A stretch of DNA of 10,431 nucleotides from Frankiaceae bacterium (GTDB taxonomy: Bacteria > Actinomycetota > Actinomycetes > Mycobacteriales > SCTD01). A program made the translations under genes and the position numbers. Below the pieces are notes generated by a model that saw only the letters and a program-made list of their open reading frames with translations, was not told the origin of the DNA and ran no database searches. Location of the stretch: the NCBI GenBank assembly GCA_026786045.1, contig JAJAYV010000276.1, positions 1 to 10,431 on the forward strand, in the 5' to 3' direction. Shown here in pieces: positions 5,725 to 10,431 of this stretch (positions are counted from its first letter, which is position 1; every line of letters starts with the position of its first letter).

Positions 5725-7020
5725 TCAGCCCGTCTCGAAGCAGGACGTCATCGCCCGGACCATGAGCGGCACGTCGACGGCCGAGCCCAGCTCGCGGCAG
5801 GAGTGCATGCCGAGCAGCGGCGCGCCGACGTCGACGGTCGAGATCCCCAGCCGCATCGCGGTGAGCGGGCCGATCGTGGAGCCGCACGGCAGGTCGGCGC
5901 GCGTGACGAAGTGCTGCAGCGGCACGTCGACGTCGGCGCAGCGGGCGGCGAACCAGCCCCCGCTGCGCGCGTCGGTGGCGTACGACTGGTTGGCGTTGAG
6001 CTTGAGCACCGGGCCGCCGCCGAGCACCGGGGCGTGGCTCGGCTCGTGCCGCTCCCCCTGGGTCGGGTGCTGCGCGTGGGCCATGTCCGCGCTGACCAGG
6101 TGCGAGCGCGCGATCGTGACGGGGAGGTCCTGCGGGTCCGTGCCGCCCGTGGCCGCGACCAGCCGACCGACGACGTCCTCGAGGAAAGACCCGCGGGCCC
6201 CCTCCATCGAGCCGCTGCCGACCTCCTCGTGGTCGTTGGCGACGACGAGCTGGGTGTGCGCGGCCGGCGCGGCGGCGAGCAGCGCGAGCGTGGCGCTGTG
6301 GCAGGAGCCGAGGTTGTCCAGCCGCGGCGCCGCGACCCAGGAGCCGTCGATCCCCGTGGCCGCGCACGGCTGGGTGTCGGCGAGCACGAGGTCGTGGCCG
6401 AGCACCTCGACCTCCGGCACGCCCGCGACCTCCGCCAGCAGCGCGAGCAGCGACGCGTCGGCCGCGGAGTCAGGGCCCCAGACCGGCACGAGCTGGGTCT
6501 GCGGGTCGAGCTTGAGCCCCTCGCGCACCGCCCGGTCGAGGTGGATCGCCAGGCTGGGCAGGCGGATCGGCCCGCCCGGCAGCCGCACCAGGCGGGTGTC
6601 GACCTCCCCGTCGGGCCCGCGCACGGCGAGCCGCCCGGCGACGGTGAGCTCGCGGTCGAGCCAGGTGTGGGCGAGCAGGCCGCCGTACGGCTCCACCCCG
6701 ACGAGGCGGTAGGCGCCGCGTCGCACGTCGTACCGCGGGCGGACCTTGAAGGTCGGTGAGTCGGTGTGCGTGCCGACGATGCGCAGCCCGGCGTCGGGCA
6801 GAGGGGCGCTGCCGACGCGGAAGGCGATGACGCTCCCGCCGTCGCGCACGACGTAACGCGCGTCGCCCGGAGCCAGCGTCCAGCGGTCGCGCTCGGTCAG
6901 CTCGGAGAAGCCGCCGTCGGACAGCCGGCGGACCATCTCGGCCACGGCATGGAACGGGCTGGGCGAGACGTCGACGAAAGCGCGCAGGTCGGTCCCGGCC
7001 TGCTCGGCGGTGAGGCTCAT
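5725..7020 (-). CDS. M18 family aminopeptidase (aspartyl aminopeptidase type)
   Basis: This is a complete 431-aa cytoplasmic di-zinc aminopeptidase of peptidase family M18, which removes N-terminal residues, typically acidic ones, from peptides. The metal-binding and catalytic residues are visible in order: H85 (GTHTDSP), D235 (PRLDNLGS), the glutamate pair E265-E266 (NDHEEVGS), D312 (SADMAHAQHP) and H406 (GMHSCRE). The length is that of bacterial M18 proteins (often named apeB), and no residue of the site is missing. Its ATG has no Shine-Dalgarno sequence, but TACGGT ends exactly 6 nt before it, as in leaderless actinobacterial mRNAs. It lies 25 bp downstream of the AIM24-family gene on the same strand but seems to have its own promoter. 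The physiological substrate is not known from the sequence. Confidence 0.94.
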   Translation of the reverse strand: MSLTAEQAGTDLRAFVDVSPSPFHAVAEMVRRLSDGGFSELTERDRWTLAPGDARYVVRDGGSVIAFRVGSAPLPDAGLRIVGTHTDSPTFKVRPRYDVRRGAYRLVGVEPYGGLLAHTWLDRELTVAGRLAVRGPDGEVDTRLVRLPGGPIRLPSLAIHLDRAVREGLKLDPQTQLVPVWGPDSAADASLLALLAEVAGVPEVEVLGHDLVLADTQPCAATGIDGSWVAAPRLDNLGSCHSATLALLAAAPAAHTQLVVANDHEEVGSGSMEGARGSFLEDVVGRLVAATGGTDPQDLPVTIARSHLVSADMAHAQHPTQGERHEPSHAPVLGGGPVLKLNANQSYATDARSGGWFAARCADVDVPLQHFVTRADLPCGSTIGPLTAMRLGISTVDVGAPLLGMHSCRELGSAVDVPLMVRAMTSCFETG

Positions 7021-7026
7021 GGGCTG

Positions 7027-7032
7027 ACCGTA
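7027..7032 (-). promoter_or_regulatory. -10 element of a leaderless promoter for the M18 aminopeptidase gene
   Basis: TACGGT matches the actinobacterial TANNNT form, and six bases separate it from the ATG at 7020. It lies in the 25-bp gap after the AIM24-family stop codon. No -35 is evident. The same hexamer with the same spacing precedes the RNase H gene. Confidence 0.6.
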
Positions 7033-7045
7033 CGTGCGGCCGGCA

Positions 7046-7753
7046 TCAGCTGAACAGGCCTCCGCCGCCGCCGCTGCTGCCGTGGTTGTGCGTCGGCACG
7101 ACCGGTCCCTCGCTGGCCTGCACGACGAGGAACCCCTGGCCGGAGAAGGCCAGCTGGAAGGCCTCGCCGCTGCCCCGGCCGATGAGCGCGCTCGCGCCCG
7201 CGGTGCGCACCAGCCGGGTCTGCAGCGTGCTCGACCAGGCGATGGCGGACTGCAGGTCGGCGAAGGTCGGCGCCTCGCCGGTGTTGAGCACGACGGGCGT
7301 CCCGAACGCGCTGACGACCAGCCGGCCGGCGCCGCTGAAGACCATGTTGAAGACCCCGCCGGACAGCGCGGAGGCGCCCTCCACCCGGCGGATGTCCCAG
7401 GTCAGCGTCGGCTCGAAGGCCAGCACGTTCGCGCCGTTGACGGTCACCCCGTCGTTGCCGTCGAGGTCCAGGATGTGCAGCTCGTTGGCGTCCTGGGCGA
7501 GGAAGACGTCGCCGGTGCCGCGGCAGCGCATGAGCGGCACGCCCTCGCCCGTCAGCGCCTTCTTCAGGAAGCGCCCGACCCCGCCGGCGCCCTCGTACGC
7601 GAACTCGACCGAGCCCTGGTAGGCGACCATCGCGCCCTGCCGGGCCAGCAGCTCGCTGCCCTGCAGCCGCGCCTTGAGCATCCGCGGGTTCTGCAGCGAC
7701 AGCGACTCGTCGCTGGTGCTCTCGAGGTTCTGCCCGAACAGCTCGCTCCGCAT
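7046..7753 (-). CDS. AIM24 family protein (TIGR00266-like)
   Basis: This 235-residue soluble protein resembles the AIM24/DUF124 family, beta-rich proteins found in many bacteria and, as AIM24, in fungal mitochondria. Their molecular role is poorly known. The features used are the pattern of short beta-strands with glycine turns, phrases such as GSVEFAYEGAGGVGRFLKK, GTGDVFLA and FSGQGFLVVQ, and the glycine-rich C-terminal tail (SSGGGGG) common in bacterial members. No signal peptide, membrane segment or catalytic motif is seen. The ATG at 7753 lacks a ribosome binding site; TAGGTT ends 6 nt before it, so the message is probably leaderless. That -10 overlaps the stop codon of the preceding 113-aa gene. 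The family call is fairly firm; function is open. Confidence 0.85.
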   Translation of the reverse strand: MRSELFGQNLESTSDESLSLQNPRMLKARLQGSELLARQGAMVAYQGSVEFAYEGAGGVGRFLKKALTGEGVPLMRCRGTGDVFLAQDANELHILDLDGNDGVTVNGANVLAFEPTLTWDIRRVEGASALSGGVFNMVFSGAGRLVVSAFGTPVVLNTGEAPTFADLQSAIAWSSTLQTRLVRTAGASALIGRGSGEAFQLAFSGQGFLVVQASEGPVVPTHNHGSSGGGGGLFS

Positions 7754-7759
7754 GGTCCG

Positions 7760-7765
7760 AACCTA
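7760..7765 (-). promoter_or_regulatory. -10 element of a leaderless promoter for the AIM24-family gene
   Basis: TAGGTT fits TANNNT and lies exactly 6 nt before the ATG at 7753. Its first three bases are also the TAG stop codon of the upstream 113-aa gene, so termination of one gene and the promoter of the next share sequence. Confidence 0.6.
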
Positions 7766-8104
7766 GCCCTCGAGGACCGTCGCGAGCGCATCGTCCGGAC
7801 CGAGCTCGGCGCGGAACTCGAGGTAGTCGGCGTACTGGTCGTTGGTCAGGGGCGTGGGCGGGACGACGACCTCGTGCTTGCCGTAGCCGCCGGCCTTGAC
7901 CGACAGCCCGACGACCACCACGTCGTCGTGCTCGGGCCGGACGACCCGGACCGGCACGCCGAAGGCCCGCGACCCGAGCTCGCCGGCGGCCTGCACCGCA
8001 GCGGAGACGCTGACGTCGTTGAGCGTCGCCTGCCGCAGGTGCATCGGCTCGAGCGCGCCGATCTGCCGCTTGAGCCGGTCCCGGACGCTCAGCACGGTCG
8101 CCAT
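7763..8104 (-). CDS. Unrecognised 113-aa protein
   Basis: I do not recognise this protein. Reading from the ATG at 8104, it has 113 residues. The N-terminal half looks helical (SVRDRLKRQIGALEPMHLRQ, then an Ala-rich stretch near residues 33-45). A short beta-rich part follows (VPVRVVRPEHDDVVVVGLSV), then a tyrosine-containing segment (NDQYADYLEFRAEL). There is no signal peptide, membrane segment, cysteine or obvious catalytic motif. The same frame stays open upstream into the opposite-strand RNase H gene, but that part is a shadow. The ATG at 8104 is supported by a TACTGT box ending 8 nt before it and by the divergent arrangement with the RNase H gene. It is followed at once by the AIM24-family gene (9 bp gap), with which it may be co-transcribed. 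Confidence 0.65.
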   Translation of the reverse strand: MATVLSVRDRLKRQIGALEPMHLRQATLNDVSVSAAVQAAGELGSRAFGVPVRVVRPEHDDVVVVGLSVKAGGYGKHEVVVPPTPLTNDQYADYLEFRAELGPDDALATVLEG

Positions 8105-8112
8105 GACCGGGG

Positions 8113-8122
8113 ACAGTACGGT
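8113..8122. promoter_or_regulatory. Overlapping divergent -10 elements between the 113-aa gene and the RNase H gene
   Basis: On the plus strand TACGGT (8117-8122) ends exactly 6 nt before the RNase H GTG at 8129. On the minus strand TACTGT (8118 down to 8113) ends 8 nt before the ATG at 8104. The two share the central TA at 8117-8118, so a single 24-bp gap serves both genes with leaders of zero to about two bases. No good -35 is visible on either side. Only one of the two could be bound by polymerase at a time. Confidence 0.55.
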
Positions 8123-8128
8123 CCTTGC

Positions 8129-8674
8129 GTGACCCAGGACGCGCTGTTCGCCGACGAGGTCGTGCCGGTGACCGGTGCGCTCGTGGTCGCCGCGACCGAC
8201 GGCTCGGCCCGGCCGAACCCCGGTCGGGCCGCCGGCGCCTGGTACGTCGACGCGGACTGCTGGCAGGCGCTGGCCGTCGAGGGGATCTCGACGAACAACG
8301 TCGGCGAGCTCGTCGCGATCCGTGCGCTGCTCGAGGCGGTGCCGGCCGACCGGCCCCTGCACGTCGTCTACGACAGCACCTACGCGCAGAAGTGCGTGAC
8401 GACGTGGGTGCACTCCTGGAGCCGAGGCGGGCGCGTGCCGCCGGAGCGCTGGGTCACCAAGGAGGGCGGGCTGGTGAAGAACGCCGAGCTCGTCGCGTCG
8501 ATCGCCGGGCTGCTGGTCGGCCGCCGGGTCACCTGGTCGAAGGTCAAGAGCCACACCACGCTGACCACCCCCGAGCACCTGCTCAACCGGGAGGCGGACG
8601 CCCTGGCCGCGGCGGTCGTGGCGGCCCTGCACGCCGGGACCGCCCCGGTCACGGGCTCGGGCTGGACCGGCTGA
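8129..8674 (+). CDS. Ribonuclease HI family protein
   Basis: This is the only plus-strand gene in the window. The 181-aa protein has the RNase H fold; such enzymes cut the RNA strand of RNA-DNA hybrids with two metal ions. The acidic residues are all present: D24 in ATDGSARPNPG, E60 in STNNVGELVAI, D82 in VVYDSTY and D157 in LLNREADALA. The flexible-loop histidine is probably H142 in KVKSHTTLTTPEHLLN. About 16 extra residues precede the first strand, and the 95-120 region is richer in basic and aromatic residues than the rest. I chose the GTG at 8129 because TACGGT ends 6 nt upstream and no ribosome binding site is present. It is divergent from the 113-aa gene and converges on a membrane protein gene, with 4 bp between stops. 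Activity is inferred from intact active-site residues. I do not assign rnhA, because actinobacteria can carry several RNase H proteins. Confidence 0.92.
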   Translation: MTQDALFADEVVPVTGALVVAATDGSARPNPGRAAGAWYVDADCWQALAVEGISTNNVGELVAIRALLEAVPADRPLHVVYDSTYAQKCVTTWVHSWSRGGRVPPERWVTKEGGLVKNAELVASIAGLLVGRRVTWSKVKSHTTLTTPEHLLNREADALAAAVVAALHAGTAPVTGSGWTG

Positions 8675-8687
8675 CCCGCTAGCGGGT
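8674..8687. terminator. 14-bp perfect palindrome between convergent genes, possible bidirectional terminator
   Basis: ACCCGCTAGCGGGT reads the same on both strands. It spans the last base of the RNase H stop, the 4-bp gap and the stop codon of the opposing membrane protein gene. As RNA on either strand it gives a 5-bp all-but-one G-C stem with a CUAG loop. There is no U-run on either side, so it is not a textbook intrinsic terminator. Actinobacterial transcript ends often lack one. Confidence 0.45.
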
Positions 8688-9056
8688 GGCGCGCAGCCGC
8701 AGCAGGCCGAGCACCGGCAGGACGAGCGGCACGAAGCCGTACCCGATCCCGTAGGTCGACCACACGGTCTCGTCCGGGAAGGACGCCGGCAGCAGCAGCG
8801 AGACGGTGCCGACGACCAGCACGCCGACCAGCTCGAAGCCGCAGGCCCACAGCGCGACCCGGCGCTGGCCGCGCGCCAGGGCGACGGCGGCGACGACGTA
8901 GACGGCTGCCGCGACCGCCGACAGCAGGTACGCCACCGGCGCGTCGTCGAAGCGGGTCAGCAGCTGCAGCAGAGCGCGCGAGGACGCCGCGAGCGCGAAG
9001 ACGGCGTAGACCGCGACGAGCAGCCGCCCCGGCCCGCGCCCGACCCGCTCAGCCAC
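8679..9056 (-). CDS. Integral membrane protein, unknown function (third gene of hemB operon)
   Basis: I do not recognise a family for this 125-residue hydrophobic protein. Four membrane segments can be seen: about residues 11-29, 41-61, 68-90 and 104-120. A short basic N-terminus (RVGRGPGR) and basic C-terminus (RLRATR) both suggest cytoplasmic ends. A conserved-looking loop (SFPDETVWSTYGIGYG) lies before the last segment. No catalytic motif is seen. The GTG start comes 6 bp after the stop of the preceding membrane protein gene, with only AGG touching it, so translation probably depends on coupling. Its stop lies within a palindrome facing the RNase H gene. Small membrane proteins also follow hemB in mycobacteria as I recall, but I cannot show these are orthologous. 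Confidence 0.75.
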   Translation of the reverse strand: MAERVGRGPGRLLVAVYAVFALAASSRALLQLLTRFDDAPVAYLLSAVAAAVYVVAAVALARGQRRVALWACGFELVGVLVVGTVSLLLPASFPDETVWSTYGIGYGFVPLVLPVLGLLRLRATR

Positions 9057-9062
9057 CCTGGC

Positions 9063-9419
9063 TCACAGGCCGGCGTCCCAGACGGCGAGCAGGCGCACCT
9101 GCACCACCGCGACCACCAGGCAGGCGACGGCGAGCACGAGCGTGCCGTAGCGCGAGCGCTCCTCGACCGCGAGCACGAGCCCGCCGGGGACGAGCAGCGC
9201 CGACACGGCGAGGTAGCCGCCGAGCTCACCCTTGGAACCGCCCCAGTCGCCCATCCGCACGACGGCGACGACGGCCTGCAGCATGACCGCGGCCTGCAGC
9301 AGGAACAGCGCCTGCAGGTGCAGCTTCGGGGGGAGCCGGTCGAGCGCGGCGAGGGCCAGCGCGACGACGCCGAGGGCGAGCGACAGCACGATCACGGCCG
9401 TCGACAGCCCCGCCGTCAC
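9063..9419 (-). CDS. Integral membrane protein, unknown function (second gene of hemB operon)
   Basis: This 118-residue protein is predicted to have four membrane segments (about 7-26, 36-55, 67-86 and 92-112). The hydrophilic loop VRMGDWGGSKGELGG between the second and third is the most distinctive part. I do not recognise a named family. The GTG start lies 13 bp after the hemB stop, and the next membrane protein gene begins 6 bp after this stop, so the three look like one transcript. The absence of a good ribosome binding site agrees with translational coupling. Both small proteins have four segments and similar size, so they could form a pair in the membrane; this is inference from position only. 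Confidence 0.75.
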   Translation of the reverse strand: MTAGLSTAVIVLSLALGVVALALAALDRLPPKLHLQALFLLQAAVMLQAVVAVVRMGDWGGSKGELGGYLAVSALLVPGGLVLAVEERSRYGTLVLAVACLVVAVVQVRLLAVWDAGL

Positions 9420-9432
9420 AGCAGGGCCCGGC

Positions 9433-10428
9433 TCAACGCAGCCAGCCCGCGGCCTCGACGGCCCAGTAGGTCAGCACCACCCCGGCACCCGCGCGACGAA
9501 TCGCGGTCAGCTGCTCGAGGATGATGCGCTCCCGGTCGATCCAGCCGTGTGCCGCCGCCGCCTCGACCATCGCGTACTCACCCGACACCTGGTAGGCCGC
9601 CACGGGGACGTCGACCGCCTCGGCGACGGCGCGCACCACGTCGAGGTAGGCGCCGGCCGGCTTGACCATCACCGCGTCGGCGCCCTCGGCGACGTCGAGC
9701 AGCGCCTCGCGCACGCCCTCGTCGGCCGAGCGCGCGGCGTCCTGCTGGTAGGCCGAGCGGTCGCCGAACTGCGGCGCGCACTCGGCGGCGTCGCGGAACG
9801 GCCCGTAGTAGGCCGAGGCGTACTTCGCGCTGTAGGCCAGGATCGGCACCTGCCCGAAGCCGTCGTCGTCCAGGGCCGCGCGGATCGCGGCGACCTGCCC
9901 GTCCATCATCCCGCTGGGGGCGACGACCTGGGAGCCGGCGCGGGCCTGCGCGAGCGCGGCGGAGGCGTAGCGCTCCAGCGTCGCGTCGTTGTCGACCTCG
10001 CCGGTCGGGGTGAGCAGGCCGCAGTGGCCGTGGTCGGTGTACTCGTCCAGGCACAGGTCGGACATGACGACGAGCTCGTCGCCGACCTCGGCCACGACGT
10101 CGGCGAGCGCGAGCTGCACGATCCCGGCCGGATCGTCGGCGCCCGAGCCACGGCCGTCCTTCACCGCGGGTATGCCGAACAGGATGATCCCGCCGACGCC
10201 GGCCGAGACCGCTTCGGCAGCAGCCTTCTTCAACGAGTCGCGGGTGTGCTGCACGACGCCGGGCATCGACGCGATCGGCGCCGCGGCGGAGATGCCCTCC
10301 TTGACGAACACCGGCAGCACGAGGTCCGACGGGCGCACGTGCACGTCGGCGACGAGCCGCCGCATCGCCGGGGTGCGCCGCAGCCGGCGCGGCCTCGCGG
10401 CGGGGAAGCCCGCGGGCAGCGCGCTCAC
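9433..10428 (-). CDS. hemB: Delta-aminolevulinic acid dehydratase (porphobilinogen synthase)
   Basis: HemB condenses two 5-aminolevulinate molecules into porphobilinogen in the cytoplasm, two steps after the HemL substrate. Both active-site lysines are present: K202 (ILAYSAKYASAYYGPF) and K256, the Schiff-base lysine (AVMVKPAGAYLDVV). The metal-binding stretch is DLCLDEYTDHGHCG (residues 124-137), in which the usual three cysteines of zinc-type enzymes appear as C126, D128 and C136. The C-terminus (VLTYWAVEAAGWLR) is typical. At 331 aa from the GTG at 10428 it has normal length. However, that start lies 3 bases from the window edge and the frame is still open there, so the start and any ribosome binding site cannot be judged. 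Two membrane protein genes follow closely. Confidence 0.95.
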   Translation of the reverse strand: MSALPAGFPAARPRRLRRTPAMRRLVADVHVRPSDLVLPVFVKEGISAAAPIASMPGVVQHTRDSLKKAAAEAVSAGVGGIILFGIPAVKDGRGSGADDPAGIVQLALADVVAEVGDELVVMSDLCLDEYTDHGHCGLLTPTGEVDNDATLERYASAALAQARAGSQVVAPSGMMDGQVAAIRAALDDDGFGQVPILAYSAKYASAYYGPFRDAAECAPQFGDRSAYQQDAARSADEGVREALLDVAEGADAVMVKPAGAYLDVVRAVAEAVDVPVAAYQVSGEYAMVEAAAAHGWIDRERIILEQLTAIRRAGAGVVLTYWAVEAAGWLR

Positions 10429-10431
10429 CGC

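Noticed and set aside
5275..6759. Long plus-strand open frame opposite the M18 aminopeptidase gene
   Set aside because: It is low-complexity, charged and without recognisable domains, and it runs across the hemL upstream region and a well-supported small gene.
7034..8128. Upstream extension of the RNase H frame on the plus strand
   Set aside because: This part is antisense to the AIM24-family and 113-aa genes and has no domain. The RNase H domain begins right after the GTG at 8129, which has a fitting -10 box.
8105..8632. Upstream extension of the 113-aa protein frame on the minus strand
   Set aside because: It is entirely antisense to the RNase H gene, whose active-site residues are intact, so the frame is open only by composition.
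1..10431. Search by eye for CRISPR arrays, tRNA or rRNA genes, insertion sequence ends, att sites and defence or toxin-antitoxin gene pairs
   Set aside because: I saw no regularly spaced repeats, cloverleaf sequences, transposase or integrase motifs, or typical toxin-antitoxin pairs. The region looks like core chromosome.

Overview
The window comes from a very GC-rich actinobacterium. Codon third positions are almost all G or C, GTG starts are common, and several promoters look leaderless. The block hemL - histidine phosphatase - TlpA-like protein - ccdA - resB - ccsB has the order I recall for Rv0524-Rv0529 of Mycobacterium tuberculosis. The small proteins and the style of the region would fit Geodermatophilales or a related order, but I cannot fix the genus. 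Nearly the whole window is coding, and no gap exceeds 150 bases.

Layout. All genes but one are on the minus strand, so the right end is read first. From 10428 down to 8679 lie hemB (porphobilinogen synthase) and two small integral membrane proteins, apparently one operon. A single plus-strand gene, an RNase HI (8129-8674), converges on them; the two stops are 4 bp apart inside a 14-bp perfect palindrome. Back-to-back with the RNase H gene is an unrecognised 113-aa protein, followed by an AIM24-family protein, an M18 aminopeptidase and a 72-aa membrane protein of unknown role. From 5285 down to 1 lies the cluster hemL, histidine phosphatase, thioredoxin-like lipoprotein, ccdA, resB and the start of ccsB (cut by the window edge). 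Most of its junctions overlap by 4 bp or abut.

How the genes work together. HemB and HemL are two steps of the C5 heme pathway: HemL makes 5-aminolevulinate and HemB condenses two of them to porphobilinogen. CcdA passes electrons across the membrane to the TlpA/ResA-like lipoprotein, which reduces apocytochrome c cysteines. ResB and CcsB form the System II synthetase that moves heme outward and attaches it. The window therefore links heme synthesis to cytochrome c maturation.

The most unusual signals are not new genes. First, a 50-bp near-perfect palindrome sits inside ccdA, is translated in frame in a greatly enlarged loop, and looks like an inserted palindromic repeat. Second, several genes carry a TANNNT -10 box exactly 6 nt before their start codon, implying leaderless transcripts; one such -10 shares its TA with an oppositely directed -10. 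Third, two compact palindromes lie between genes. I saw no CRISPR array, tRNA, rRNA, insertion sequence or phage gene, and no convincing undescribed multi-gene system.
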